NCBI GenBank assembly: GCA_022824615.1
Contig: JAJDZM010000083.1
Coordinates: 1-32,538, forward strand
From: Candidatus Binatia bacterium
GTDB lineage: Bacteria > Desulfobacterota > Binatia > Bin18
DNA: 32,538 nt
Direction: 5' to 3'
Every line of letters begins with the position of its first letter. Within the stretch, counting starts at the first letter, position 1. The position numbers and the translations under genes are program-made. The notes below the pieces were generated by a model. That model saw only the letters and a list, made by a program, of their open reading frames with translations. It was not told where the DNA came from and ran no database searches. Positions 23,017-32,510 of this stretch are shown piece after piece.

Positions 23017-23676
23017 CAGATCTTCCCCTCGATTCTCTCCGCCGACTTTCGGTGTCTCGGACAACAAATTGCCGAGGTCGAGCAGGCCGGTGCGGACCGT
23101 ATCCACGTCGATGTGATGGATGGCCGTTTTGTGCCCAACATCACTATTGGCCCGCTGGTTGTTGAGGCCGCCCGCAAGAGCACCAGCCTGCCGCTCGATG
23201 TCCATTTGATGATTGTCGAGCCCGAACGCTATCTGGCCGATTTCGCCAGCGCCGGCGCGGATATCATCCTGGTGCACCAGGAAGCCTGCCCGCATCTGCA
23301 CCGGACCGTTGAGCAGATTAAACAGCTCGATAAGCAAGCCGGGGTCGTACTTAATCCCAGCACCCCAATTACCAGCCTCGAAGAAGTGATCGACATTCTC
23401 GATCAGGTGCTCATCATGAGCGTAAACCCTGGGTTTGGCGGGCAGCGCTTTATTGGTTCAAGCACCCGGAAAGTTCGTCGCCTTCAGCAGTTTTTGCAGG
23501 AACGCGGAGCCCAGGCGGCAATTGAGATTGACGGCGGCATTGATCCGACCACGGCTCCGACGGTTGTGGCTGCGGGAGCCTCTCTGCTTGTGGCCGGTTC
23601 CGCCGTCTTTGGCGCGCCGGGTGGCCCGGGCGAGGGTGTACGGCGGCTGCGTGCCAGCCTCTCACAGCAGTCGTAG
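23011..23676 (+). CDS. rpe: ribulose-phosphate 3-epimerase
   Basis: This 221-residue TIM-barrel enzyme interconverts ribulose 5-phosphate and xylulose 5-phosphate in the pentose phosphate / Calvin pathways. The family signatures are all present: [10 protein letters not shown] at the N-terminus, [17 protein letters not shown] (metal-binding His/Asp), [20 protein letters not shown], and IEIDGGI with the catalytic Asp near the C-terminus. Length is normal. The ATG sits in the last unit of a 10-nt repeat directly against the start of the hsdR gene, so its native upstream region appears to have been replaced. It converges with the S1-domain gene. Confidence 0.96.
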   Translation: MVQIFPSILSADFRCLGQQIAEVEQAGADRIHVDVMDGRFVPNITIGPLVVEAARKSTSLPLDVHLMIVEPERYLADFASAGADIILVHQEACPHLHRTVEQIKQLDKQAGVVLNPSTPITSLEEVIDILDQVLIMSVNPGFGGQRFIGSSTRKVRRLQQFLQERGAQAAIEIDGGIDPTTAPTVVAAGASLLVAGSAVFGAPGGPGEGVRRLRASLSQQS

Positions 23677-23708
23677 GCCGGTCATTCGCCGGCGCTGTCT
23701 ATTTTTTT
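23677..23708 (+). terminator. candidate terminator after rpe
   Basis: GCCGG (23677-23681) pairs with CCGGC (23689-23693), and a run of seven T residues follows at 23702-23708. The T-run is 8 bases from the stem and overlaps the 3' end of the convergent S1-domain gene, so it is a weak but reasonable rho-independent terminator. Confidence 0.4.
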
Positions 23709-25144
23709 CGTCTGCTCTGCTGCAACAGATCGCCCAGGTTGAGCCCAAACCCCTGCCCTTGCTGGCTGGAAGCCAGATACGCCTGGGTTTCTGCCTGCTC
23801 TTCATGTGCGCGCACCTTGGTGCGGGACAGGCGGATGCGTTTCCCCCCCTCTTCGACAGCCAGGACGGCAACCTTCACCTCGGCGCCGGGAGGAAACTCT
23901 TTACGGTGGTCGGTCCCACGCGGTGTTCCCATCTCTGCATTGGGAATCAGTCCGGTCTGCCCAGGGCCGAGCCGGACGAATACCCCGAACGACTCAACCC
24001 GCTCGACCGTACCGGTCAGGATCGTGCCTTGTGTCAGGTCCAGTTCCTCGGCGTGATCGCCCGGAGCGAGCCCCTCTGGGGCCAAGGCCAGGGCAATCCG
24101 CCGCTCCTCGGTGTCAATCGAGAGGATGAGCACGGTCACTTCCTGGTTGGTCGCAGTTGCCTCTTTGATCACGCCCTGTTGGCTGCGGGGGATTTCACTC
24201 AGATGCAGCAGTCCGTCAACGCCAGGGAGCAGCTCGACAAAGACACCAAAGTCCGTCATCCGAATCAGACGACCAGTCACCACCTGGCGTTCACGCAGGT
24301 GCGCTCCGGCAGTGCTCCAAGGGTCGTCCTCCAGGGCTTTCATACTCAGCCCGACCTTGCCGGTTTTTGCGTCAACGCTCAGCACTTTGACTGTGACCGT
24401 TTCGCCCACGCTCAGGTGATCGGCCGGCCGGCCCAGCCGGGAGTGGCTAATCTCGGAGATATGCACCAATCCTTGCACGCCACCAAGATCGATAAACGCG
24501 CCGAAATTGGTCAGCGAGGCCACTGTTCCCGGCAGGACTGCGCCCGGAAACAGCTTCTGCCGCGTCTCTTCTGCGGCGCGCTCAGCCTGCTCTTCGAGGA
24601 GGCGGCGACGGGAAAGAACGATATTCCGCTCGCTGTACTGTGTGACGTAGAATTCAAACGTCTGGTTAAGAAATTCTTCCGGAGAATCAGGCCGGTGGAG
24701 GCTCATCTGAGAGAAGGGACAAAAGGCCCGCATCCCGGCGACCGTCACTTCGTAGCCCCCCTTTGTCTCCCGCGCGACCGTACCTTCCACCGGCAAGCTA
24801 TTCTCCACGGCGAGGGCGAGGCGCTGGCGGGCCTGCGCGCCCTTGAGCAGTTTACGGGACAGCCGGAGTTCCCCCTCGGTTGAGAGCACGGTGGCTTCCA
24901 CCTCGTCTCCCACTGCGACATCAAACTCACCCTGCTCGTTTTCGAGCTCGGCCCGGTCAATAATCCCCTCCCCTTTATCCCGAACATCAATGAAGACGCT
25001 ATCCGCACTGATGAGGATGACCCGACCCTTCACCACCTGCCCGCTGCTCAGCGCCGGTCCGGTCTGTTCCTGTTCGAGCAAGGCGGCAAAGCTCTCTTCA
25101 GTCGTGACCTCTTCAGGAGGCGATTGTTCCGGCTGGTCGCTCAT
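23699..25144 (-). CDS. S1-domain RNA-binding protein, RpsA-like, five S1 repeats
   Basis: I use the ATG at 25144 (481 residues, MSDQPEQSPPEE...), preceded by AGGGAGAG, rather than the longer frame from 25240. Five S1 OB-fold repeats are visible. Repeats 1 and 2 are divergent (VKGRVILISADSVFIDV; VEGTVARETKGGYEVTV, with FCPFSQM as in ribosomal S1). Repeats 3-5 are canonical (TVASLTNFGAFIDLGGVQGLVHISEIS; GRLIRMTDFGVFVEL; GTVERVESFGVFVRLG). The layout resembles a shortened ribosomal protein S1, so it probably binds mRNA on or off the ribosome. A second, full-length rpsA elsewhere would make this a paralogue. Its start overlaps the end of glnE by 32 bases. Confidence 0.88.
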   Translation of the reverse strand: MSDQPEQSPPEEVTTEESFAALLEQEQTGPALSSGQVVKGRVILISADSVFIDVRDKGEGIIDRAELENEQGEFDVAVGDEVEATVLSTEGELRLSRKLLKGAQARQRLALAVENSLPVEGTVARETKGGYEVTVAGMRAFCPFSQMSLHRPDSPEEFLNQTFEFYVTQYSERNIVLSRRRLLEEQAERAAEETRQKLFPGAVLPGTVASLTNFGAFIDLGGVQGLVHISEISHSRLGRPADHLSVGETVTVKVLSVDAKTGKVGLSMKALEDDPWSTAGAHLRERQVVTGRLIRMTDFGVFVELLPGVDGLLHLSEIPRSQQGVIKEATATNQEVTVLILSIDTEERRIALALAPEGLAPGDHAEELDLTQGTILTGTVERVESFGVFVRLGPGQTGLIPNAEMGTPRGTDHRKEFPPGAEVKVAVLAVEEGGKRIRLSRTKVRAHEEQAETQAYLASSQQGQGFGLNLGDLLQQSRRKK

Positions 25145-28100
25145 GCGGCTCTCCCTGTTCTCTTTCAAACAGACGACTGTAACACGCCCGAATCGCTTCC
25201 CGCTGGCGGTGGTACTCGGCCAAGACACGCGAGCCGGCATCGGCTCCTTCGTAGCCCATCCGCCGGGCCAGGGACGTCAACTGCTCGGCATTCCGCTCCA
25301 GCGCCTCAACCGGCTGATCGCGTTCAATCCGGAGCCGGTTTTCGAGCCGGCGCAAGAACTGGTAGCCGCGCTTGAGCACCTGGCTCTCTTCGAGAGAGAG
25401 CACCTGGCAGGCTCTCAGGGCGTCCAAGGCAGAAAGAGTATCCCTATGCCGCAGTACAGGAAGGCGGTGACCATAGCGCAGTTGCAACATCTGCACAAGA
25501 AACTCGACATCGACCAGACCGCCCCGACCCATCTTAATATTAAACCGCTCGCTCGTCTCGCCGGCCAACTCGGACTCCATCCGGCCGCGCAGGCGCTGAA
25601 TCTCCGCCACGTCGGTCGCCAGAATGGGTTCGCTATAGACGTAGTCCTCGAACAAAGCATTAACCCGTGCGGCCAAGGCGCTATCGCCCGCGACAGCGCG
25701 TGCTTTAATGAGCGCTTGTCGTTCCCACAGTTGAGCCTGAGTCTGATGATAGCGGGTAAAGGCAGCCATCGAAGACACCAGAGAACCCGCACGGCCGGAG
25801 GGGCGCAAACGGGTATCGATTGTATACACCGCGCCCTCGCGCGTTTGGACCTGGAGCACCGAGATCAGGCGCTGGACCAGCTTGGCAAAAATTTCTTGGG
25901 CGGCCAGGTCTGACCCACCCTGTCCGGTCGGAGAAGAGGCAGCCGGTTCGTACAGGAAGATGAGGTCCAGGTCTGAGTTATAGTTTAATTCGCGCGCGCC
26001 CAATTTGCCCATGCCCACAATAACAATCCGGCCGGGCAGGTCCGTCCGCCCTAATTTCTCCAACAGCGCCGTGCGGGCGGTCTCATACGCCCCGTGGAGA
26101 CAGGCCTCCGCCAGGTAGGACAGTTGGACGCTCACCGACGGGAAATCCAACTGTCCGTTGGTGTCGTTAATGCCGATGCGCAGAAACTCCTCATGCCGAT
26201 ATTGACGCAGAATATCGAGGCGGTCCTCAAGCTCCGGAGCTCCCTGAATGCGGGCCATCAAATCGTCCCGCATCAGCTCTTGAGACTTGTACAGGTGAAT
26301 CAAGTCGGCCCGGACCAGGCTGTCGAGCAGTTCCGGTCGGCGTAAAAAGATGCGGGACAGATAGGAACTGGTTCCGAACAGACCGATGAGCGTTCGGAGG
26401 GTATGCGGATTCTCTCGCAAGAGGGACAAGAAGCTTGAGCGCGCGCCGATCGACGCGATTAAGTCCGCCATAGCGGCTAAGGCCCGGTCAGGGTCTGCCG
26501 ACCGACAGACTTCATGGAAGAGGGTCGGGGCAAGCGCGTACAATAGCTCGCGCCGTCTCGGCGGAGCCGGAGCATACGACGGACCATCGTGCAGCAGACG
26601 CAACCGCTCATACATGTGGCTCAGCTCACGAAACCCAAGCTGTTCCAGACGCTGCTGTGTTCGTTCAGGGTCGTGCAACTCGTCGAAAAGGGCTGCAATG
26701 GTGGCCTGCTCCTCAGTTCCATCGGTCTCGGAGCTGCCTTCGGGAATATGGAACAGAGAGCGAAAAATCGTGTGGACCGCTCGGGTATGCTCCTGGAGGG
26801 TCGTCAGGAAAACGCCGAGCGCGTCCTGTGCGTCTTCGGTCCGATCTGTAATTCGCAGGCGACGCGCCAAGGCCCGCAGGTCGTCTTCGGGGCCGGGGAG
26901 CGTATGCGTTTGGCGGTCGTGCACCATTTGTATCTTGTGCTCGACCTGACGCAGGAAGCGATAGGCTGCGGCCAGCGCATCCCGGTCTGTGGCGGCAAGA
27001 TAGGGCCCCTCAACCAGACGGTCGAGTACCTCCAGGGTGTTCCGTCCCAAGACGCGCGGGTCTTTCCCGGCATGGATGAGTTGCAGGACTTGGGTCACAA
27101 ATTCGATTTCCCGTATCCCGCCCCGCCCGAGCTTGACGTTCAACCGCTCCCGGTCGGTCCGATGCAGCGAGCGCTCAATCCTCATCTTGAGCTCTTTAGT
27201 ATCCTCGACCATGGTGAAGTCGAGGTAGCGGCGCAGGATAAACGGGGCAACTTCACGTAAAAAACGCTCGCCCAGAGCTTGCTCTCCGGCAATAGGCCGC
27301 GCCTTGAGCAGAGCCAGCCGTTCCCAGGTCTGACCCCAGTATTCATAGTACAACAGCGTATTGGCGAGAGAATTGACAATCTGACCGTTCGTCCCATCCG
27401 GCCGCAAACGGAGGTCAACCCGGAACACAAAGCCACCAGCGCCGGCACTACTGAGGGCCTGGGTGAGACGCTGGGCGAGCTCGGTAAAATAGGTCCGGGT
27501 GTCAATTTGGCCTTTTTTTCCGCCAGTTGTGAGGCCGGCGTCACATTCGTACAGATAGATGAGGTCGATGTCCGAACTAAAGTTCAGCTCTTCTCCCCCG
27601 AGCTTGCCCATGCCGAACACCACAAAGGCAATCGGACGTTTTTCTCCCGCCTCTTCAACACAGGCCACACCGTAGTCTCGCTCCATCCTGGCCCGCGTGT
27701 ATTCGTAGGCAATCTGGACCGCGGCGTCGGCCAGGGCGCTCAAATCCCGGGTCGTCTCTTCAAGAGAAGCCCGAGCGAGCAGGTCTCGCGTTCCAATCCG
27801 TAGATATTCGCGATTGCGGTAGGTGCGCAGCCCGCGTAGAAAACCGTCTTCAGGCAGATCGCACAGGAGAGATGAGCGGCACGCCTGGAGGTGGGCAGCG
27901 GTCGATTTTTCCGCAGCACCGCGGTCGGTCAAAAAGACGGTTTCCCAGTTCTGTTCCTGCTGGATCAAGACATTCGAGAGATGTTGACTTGCCCCCAAAA
28001 GAAACAGCAGGTCACGAGACAACTCGGCGGACGGGAGCACGGCTCCCGTCCCGGAGCCATGTTCCAGCAGGCGGCTCAGATTGACTGCAGCTAGAGACGG

Positions 28101-28241
28101 GTCTGGGGCGTGCCCAACTCCAGAGACGATATGATTCCAGCAGGCCGTCAGCCGTTCACGCAGCGACAACAGGGGGCGAAGAATATCGGAGGAAATAGCC
28201 CCGGAGGTGAATGCTGAACTGGCGTCAGACAGAACAGGCAC
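25113..28241 (-). CDS. glnE: bifunctional glutamine synthetase adenylyltransferase/adenylyl-removing enzyme
   Basis: This 1042-residue protein is of the expected length for GlnE, which adenylylates and deadenylylates glutamine synthetase under control of P-II and glutamine. It has two nucleotidyltransferase domains. The N-terminal one carries GKLGGEELNFSSDIDLIYLYE (near 212-231). The C-terminal one carries GKLGARELNYNSDLDLIFLYEP (near 745-770). Each is followed by the family's FRVDLRLRPDG or IDTRLRPSGRAG segment, and by GRGGIREIEF or GRGGLVDVEF. Both catalytic aspartate pairs are intact. The GTG start is inferred from the ORF limit. It overlaps the S1-domain gene by 32 bases and lies about 2.2 kb from the porin-glnB-amt cluster. 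Confidence 0.95.
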   Translation of the reverse strand: MPVLSDASSAFTSGAISSDILRPLLSLRERLTACWNHIVSGVGHAPDPSLAAVNLSRLLEHGSGTGAVLPSAELSRDLLFLLGASQHLSNVLIQQEQNWETVFLTDRGAAEKSTAAHLQACRSSLLCDLPEDGFLRGLRTYRNREYLRIGTRDLLARASLEETTRDLSALADAAVQIAYEYTRARMERDYGVACVEEAGEKRPIAFVVFGMGKLGGEELNFSSDIDLIYLYECDAGLTTGGKKGQIDTRTYFTELAQRLTQALSSAGAGGFVFRVDLRLRPDGTNGQIVNSLANTLLYYEYWGQTWERLALLKARPIAGEQALGERFLREVAPFILRRYLDFTMVEDTKELKMRIERSLHRTDRERLNVKLGRGGIREIEFVTQVLQLIHAGKDPRVLGRNTLEVLDRLVEGPYLAATDRDALAAAYRFLRQVEHKIQMVHDRQTHTLPGPEDDLRALARRLRITDRTEDAQDALGVFLTTLQEHTRAVHTIFRSLFHIPEGSSETDGTEEQATIAALFDELHDPERTQQRLEQLGFRELSHMYERLRLLHDGPSYAPAPPRRRELLYALAPTLFHEVCRSADPDRALAAMADLIASIGARSSFLSLLRENPHTLRTLIGLFGTSSYLSRIFLRRPELLDSLVRADLIHLYKSQELMRDDLMARIQGAPELEDRLDILRQYRHEEFLRIGINDTNGQLDFPSVSVQLSYLAEACLHGAYETARTALLEKLGRTDLPGRIVIVGMGKLGARELNYNSDLDLIFLYEPAASSPTGQGGSDLAAQEIFAKLVQRLISVLQVQTREGAVYTIDTRLRPSGRAGSLVSSMAAFTRYHQTQAQLWERQALIKARAVAGDSALAARVNALFEDYVYSEPILATDVAEIQRLRGRMESELAGETSERFNIKMGRGGLVDVEFLVQMLQLRYGHRLPVLRHRDTLSALDALRACQVLSLEESQVLKRGYQFLRRLENRLRIERDQPVEALERNAEQLTSLARRMGYEGADAGSRVLAEYHRQREAIRACYSRLFEREQGEPHERPAGTIAS

Positions 28242-28250
28242 GGTGTCTAT

Positions 28251-28277
28251 GGCGGGGCACCCTGTCCGTACCCCGCC
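28251..28277 (-). terminator. stem-loop after the ferritin-like gene
   Basis: GGCGGGG and CCCCGCC form a perfect 7-bp stem with a 13-base loop between the stop of the 28302-28907 gene and the start of glnE. No T-run follows on the reverse strand, so factor-independent termination is not certain. Confidence 0.35.
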
Positions 28278-28301
28278 CTCTCTACGTCAGCAAGTGAGCA
28301 G

Positions 28302-28907
28302 CTAGGCAGCCTTGGGGGCGCTCAGGGTCTCACACGCGTCCAGCAGCCATTTAATGCTCGACATTTCGTCGTCCATAATGGTCCGCAGGAGTTCTTTGGT
28401 CTGCTGATCGTCCTGAATCTGATCAATAGAATCGGTGAGCGGCTTGAGGATAGCCTCGGGGTCTTTGAGCAGGTCGGCAAGGGATTGGAGCTTTTCCACA
28501 TCGCCTTTCTCTTTTGACGAGTAGAAAGGCATTTCCTTGTCCCGCCGCTCTGCCGGCACCGTGCACTGCGGGTCCCCACCCAGTTCGCGCAGCCGGGCTT
28601 CCAGGAGCTGGGCGTGAAAAGCCTCACGCTGCTGGACGGTCCGCAAGCCACCCCTCACACACGCCTCGTCGCTGGCCTCAATCCAGCCGTTGAGATATTC
28701 CGCGGCAAAGTCCTCTCCACATCGGAACTCGTCCAGTAAAGCCAGAATCATGTCTTTCTCGGTAGCGTGACTCACCCCGTTGTAGGTATAGGTCGCTGCC
28801 CCGCCGTTGGACAGTTCCTCCATCTGTTCTTCGAACAGCGCGTCCGAGATAACGCCCTTACGGTACGCCTTGAGAAGCTGGCGGACTTCAAAATCTGCAT
28901 TTGGCAT
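28302..28907 (-). CDS. ferritin-like helical protein of unknown function
   Basis: This 201-residue, almost entirely helical protein has AAAGGAG eight bases before the ATG. Features suggesting a ferritin-like bundle are ALLDEFRCGEDFAAEYLNGW (carboxylates on one helix), QQREAFHAQLLEARLRELGG (an ExxH pair, EAFH), and TIMDDEMSSIKWLLDAC near the end. The second canonical ExxH is not present, so a di-iron centre is doubtful. No signal peptide is visible. It may be a stress or storage protein, or a structural bundle without metal. It lies between glnE and the divergent porin-glnB-amt operon on the same strand as glnE, so it could be co-transcribed with glnE. Confidence 0.6.
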   Translation of the reverse strand: MPNADFEVRQLLKAYRKGVISDALFEEQMEELSNGGAATYTYNGVSHATEKDMILALLDEFRCGEDFAAEYLNGWIEASDEACVRGGLRTVQQREAFHAQLLEARLRELGGDPQCTVPAERRDKEMPFYSSKEKGDVEKLQSLADLLKDPEAILKPLTDSIDQIQDDQQTKELLRTIMDDEMSSIKWLLDACETLSAPKAA

Positions 28908-29092
28908 GGTGTTCTCCTTTCAGCCTTTTCCTGACAGATATACGACACATAGCAGACATGCCGGGGGCTGTGTCAACTTCGTCTGTTCAGAGTTTAGGCA
29001 GTCTGGTCTGCAACTGCTGCTCTTCTGGGCATGCTCTTGCCCCAGGAGCAAAAAAACCACCTGATTTCTCTCGGCTTTCTCCTGGTACGGAA

Positions 29093-29109
29093 TTGGCATC
29101 AGCTTTGCT
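29093..29109 (+). promoter_or_regulatory. sigma-54 (-24/-12) promoter candidate for the porin-glnB-amt operon
   Basis: TTGGCATCAGCTTTGCT matches the sigma-54 consensus TGGCAC-N5-TTGC(A/T) with one mismatch. GG at 29095-29096 and GC at 29107-29108 are exactly ten bases apart. It lies about 70 bases before the porin ATG, within the 270-base divergent gap. Nitrogen-controlled promoters of this class are expected for P-II/Amt operons. I could not identify a convincing NtrC site; TTGCCCCAGGAGCAA upstream is a dyad but has the wrong spacing. Confidence 0.7.
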
Positions 29110-29177
29110 GCCTGATAAGTGTACCGCAAGTGTTCCTACAGAATCCAAGGAACATATTTTTATCCAGGGGGTAGTGC

Positions 29178-30455
29178 ATGAAAAAATTTATCGGCGTTGC
29201 GGCTCTCATGGCCGCGTTGGGAGTTGGGGGGAACGTAGGTGCCTCGGGTGAGGAAGAGCCTGCTGCGTCTGCCACTCCTGATGTGCAGGAGATGCTACAA
29301 CAAATGCAGCAGCGCATTAACGAACTGGAAGGCGAGGTGAGCCGCCTCAAGGAAGGCGCCGGAGAGGCCGAGAGTGGCGAGGCTGAGAACGGCCTCATGG
29401 ACCTGACCAACCGGGTCGAATCGCTGGAAGGCGATCTGCTGGGTCTGAACGGTTTTCAATTTGGCGGCCTGGTCTACGGGTCGTACAACTACAACTTCAA
29501 CAGCCCGGACTCGGGTAGCAACAATATGCGCATCTTTGACCAGAACCACAACGACTTCACTATGGACTTGTTGCAACTCGAAGTGTCCAAGGAAACCGAG
29601 AGCGGTGTCGGCTTCCATGCCGTGCTGGACTACGGTGAGACCGCCGGCCTGATTCAGTCTGACTGGGGCGGTGACCTGGCCCACAACTTTGAGGTCCAAC
29701 AGGCCTATATGACCTACACCTTTGGCATCGGAAACGGCATCGAGATGAAGTTCGGGAAGTTCGCCACCCTGCTGGGCGGCGAGGTGATCGAATCGCCCTA
29801 TAACCCCAATGTGTCGCGCTCCTTCATGTTCGGCTACGCCATTCCGTTCACCCACACCGGGGTGCTGTTCTCCACGGCGCTGAACGACAATATCAGCCTG
29901 ACGGCCGGTGTCGTAAACGGCTGGGACAATGTGCGGGACAACAACAACGGCAAGACCTTTCTGGGGAGTTTAGGACTGGAATTTGGCGATCTGGCCTGGA
30001 CGTTTAACGGTGTTTTTGGGGCGGAGGACGACGACAGCGGCAGCTCCAAGACGGGCGTCTTTGATACGGTCCTGACCTATTCGCCTATGGAAAACGTGGA
30101 CCTGCTGGCCAACTTCGACTACGGCACCGCCTCGGAACAGGTGGGTGGAGACGATGCCGACTGGACGGGGCTGTCGGGTATTGTCACCCTGGGTGGCGGC
30201 CTGCTGGACGAGAGTCTGGCAGACTGGTCCTTTGCGCTGCGCGGCGAGTGGTTCTCCGACCCGGACGGCTACCGGACCGGTATTGAGCAGGACCTCCGGG
30301 AAGTCACCGGCACCTTCAAGTGGCAGATGACAGAGAACTTGCAAGCTCGTTTGGAGTTCCGCCACGACTGGTCCAACAAAGATGTGTTCCACGACGGTGG
30401 CGGCTACTCGGACGACCAGGACTCGATGATTGTGGAGTTCGCCTACCTCATGTAG
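29178..30455 (+). CDS. outer-membrane beta-barrel porin (BBP2-like)
   Basis: The 425-residue protein starts with a signal peptide (MKKFIGVAALMAALGVGGNVGA). A short coiled-coil follows (about 36-62; VQEMLQQMQQRINELEGEVSRL), as in porins anchored to the cell wall. A barrel of alternating strands starts near residue 92 (FQFGGLVYGSYNYNF) and ends VEFAYLM, with Met rather than Phe/Trp last. Segments such as LQLEVSKETESGVGFHAVLDYG and SRSFMFGYAIPFTHTGVL fit the BBP2/OmpL-like porin family. Its place as first gene before glnB and amt suggests an outer-membrane entry route for ammonium or another nitrogen source (inference). Confidence 0.88.
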   Translation: MKKFIGVAALMAALGVGGNVGASGEEEPAASATPDVQEMLQQMQQRINELEGEVSRLKEGAGEAESGEAENGLMDLTNRVESLEGDLLGLNGFQFGGLVYGSYNYNFNSPDSGSNNMRIFDQNHNDFTMDLLQLEVSKETESGVGFHAVLDYGETAGLIQSDWGGDLAHNFEVQQAYMTYTFGIGNGIEMKFGKFATLLGGEVIESPYNPNVSRSFMFGYAIPFTHTGVLFSTALNDNISLTAGVVNGWDNVRDNNNGKTFLGSLGLEFGDLAWTFNGVFGAEDDDSGSSKTGVFDTVLTYSPMENVDLLANFDYGTASEQVGGDDADWTGLSGIVTLGGGLLDESLADWSFALRGEWFSDPDGYRTGIEQDLREVTGTFKWQMTENLQARLEFRHDWSNKDVFHDGGGYSDDQDSMIVEFAYLM

Positions 30456-30818
<363 letters not shown>

Positions 30819-30840
30819 TCAGAACGACAACAATTCATTT

Positions 30841-30892
30841 CCTGCCGGGGCTCTGATGTTGTGAGGGCAATATCGCAAGGATCCCCGGCAGG
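30841..30892. promoter_or_regulatory. 10-bp inverted repeat after glnB
   Basis: CCTGCCGGGG (30841-30850) and CCCCGGCAGG (30883-30892) are perfect complements separated by 32 bases, 22 bases after the glnB stop. A short A-run follows but no T-run, so it is not a standard terminator for glnB; it may stabilise or attenuate the transcript before amt. Confidence 0.5.
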
Positions 30893-30896
30893 ACAA

Positions 30897-30951
30897 AAAG
30901 AGTAAACGTGTCCTTCATATAGATATGAGACGCTGGAAACGTTTACTCTTT
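30897..30951. promoter_or_regulatory. 17-bp inverted repeat between glnB and amt
   Basis: AAAGAGTAAACGTGTCC (30897-30913) pairs with GGAAACGTTTACTCTTT (30935-30951) with one mismatch. The loop contains a further short palindrome, CATATAGATATG. It is the largest dyad in the 245-base gap before amt. It could be an operator, an attenuator or a bidirectional terminator. Confidence 0.55.
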
Positions 30952-31063
30952 CCAGAAGTATCGAGCCAGTCGCACTCTCATACTCAATACTTCGACGGGG
31001 CAATACGGGGCATCTCGACTCACATGGAAGGCAATGGACGTTGCACGACATAAGGAGGTTGAG

Positions 31064-32503
31064 ATGAAACGTTTATTCGCTTTAGGGTCACTCGCTACGC
31101 TGGGCATCGGGCTGCTGGCACCGCTCGCCTTTGCCGAGGACGCGCCACAGTACAAGGATTACGCGGAATTTGCCGCTTCACAGGGTTTTGCCCTGTTTAC
31201 CGCCCATAATTTATGGATGATGATCGCTGCGGCCCTGGTGTTCATCATGCACCTGGGCTTTGCCTCCCTCGAATCCGGTCTGACCCAGTCCAAGAACACG
31301 GTCAATATTCTCTTTAAGAACACCTTTGTCATCTGCATTGGGTTGCTGACCTATGCGTTGTGCGGCTTCAACCTGATGTATCCCGGATTTGCGGAGGACT
31401 CTGCCGGTTGGCTGGCCTTTGCCGGGTTTGGCGTTGAGGTGACGGACGAAGTAGCCTCACAGACCAGCCTGTACAGTGAGGGCTATACCTATTGGACCGA
31501 CTTTCTCTTTCAGGCCATGTTTGCGGCAACCGCAGCCACCATTGTCTCCGGCGCGGTTGCAGAGCGTATAAAATTGTCCTCTTTCATGGTTTTTGCGACC
31601 ATTTTTGTCGCTATTTCGTATCCCATCACCGGCAGTTGGAAATGGGGTGCGGGCTGGCTGGACATGATGGAAACGCCCTTTTATGACTTTGCCGGCTCAA
31701 CCATTGTCCACTCGGTGGGTGGTTGGGGGGCCTTGGCCGGCGCCATGCTGCTGGGGCCTCGGATGGGGAAATACATGGAAGACGGTCGTATTCGGCCCAT
31801 CTTGCCCAGCAATATGCCGCTGGCCGCCATTGGCGTCTTCCTGCTGTGGCTGGGTTGGTTCGGATTTAATGGCGGCTCCGTCCTGTCGGGCGATCCCAAT
31901 CTCGTATCCTTAACCCTGGTCACCACCTGTATTGCTGCAGCGGCTGGCGGGATTGGAGCGATGTTCACCTCCTGGGTCATCCTCCAAAAACCGGATCTGT
32001 CCATGGCCTTAAACGGTATTCTGGCCGGATTGGTCGGTATTACTGCCGGCGCCGATCAAATGGCGGCCATGTCCGCCACGCTGGTCGGGTTGATTGCCGG
32101 GGCGATTGTTGTCGGCTCGGTCCTGTTCTTTGATAAGATGAAGATCGACGATCCGGTTGGGGCCATCTCTGTCCACCTCGTGTGTGGCATCTGGGGAACT
32201 CTGGCGGTCGGCATTTTCGGCAACCTAGCCGGGGGCGCGCAACTCGTCAGTCAGATCGTCGGCATCGTGGCCATTGGCATCTTTACTTTTGCGTTTGCCT
32301 TTATCCTGTTCAGCATTATCAAGGCGACCATGGGGCTCCGGGTCTCGCCGGACGAAGAGTCCGAGGGCCTGGATGTTGGCGAACATGGCAACGTGGCCTA
32401 CGGCGCCTCGCAGCTGTTCTCCCCCGGCTCAACCCTGGGGATGAGCAGCCAGCGCTCGATGCGAGCGGAACCCGTTCCGCGTCTCGGTACTGAGGAAGCC
32501 TAA
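31064..32503 (+). CDS. amt: ammonium transporter Amt
   Basis: I chose the ATG at 31064 (479 residues), preceded by AAGGAGG, over the ORF-track start at 31034. The first 24 residues are a signal peptide (MKRLFALGSLATLGIGLLAPLAFA), as in other Amt proteins. About eleven membrane helices follow. The twin pore histidines are H216 in STIVHSVGGW and H371 in ISVHLVCGIWGT. Other signatures are HLGFASLESGLTQSKN near 63-78 and FLLWLGWFGFNGGS near 259. The cytoplasmic tail has the conserved EGLDVGEHG and is longer than usual, ending in a Ser/Arg-rich stretch. It conducts NH4+/NH3 across the inner membrane and is presumably gated by the P-II protein encoded just upstream. Confidence 0.95.
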   Translation: MKRLFALGSLATLGIGLLAPLAFAEDAPQYKDYAEFAASQGFALFTAHNLWMMIAAALVFIMHLGFASLESGLTQSKNTVNILFKNTFVICIGLLTYALCGFNLMYPGFAEDSAGWLAFAGFGVEVTDEVASQTSLYSEGYTYWTDFLFQAMFAATAATIVSGAVAERIKLSSFMVFATIFVAISYPITGSWKWGAGWLDMMETPFYDFAGSTIVHSVGGWGALAGAMLLGPRMGKYMEDGRIRPILPSNMPLAAIGVFLLWLGWFGFNGGSVLSGDPNLVSLTLVTTCIAAAAGGIGAMFTSWVILQKPDLSMALNGILAGLVGITAGADQMAAMSATLVGLIAGAIVVGSVLFFDKMKIDDPVGAISVHLVCGIWGTLAVGIFGNLAGGAQLVSQIVGIVAIGIFTFAFAFILFSIIKATMGLRVSPDEESEGLDVGEHGNVAYGASQLFSPGSTLGMSSQRSMRAEPVPRLGTEEA

Positions 32504-32510
32504 CCAAAAG

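Noticed and set aside
23435-24883. 482-codon plus-strand ORF across the rpe end and the S1-domain gene
   Set aside because: It overlaps two well-supported genes (rpe in another frame, the S1 protein antisense) and has no domain-like sequence.
31027-31043. Sigma-54-like element GGCAATGGACGTTGCA before amt
   Set aside because: The GG-GC spacing is 11 rather than 10 bases, and it would place the transcription start on top of the amt ribosome site.
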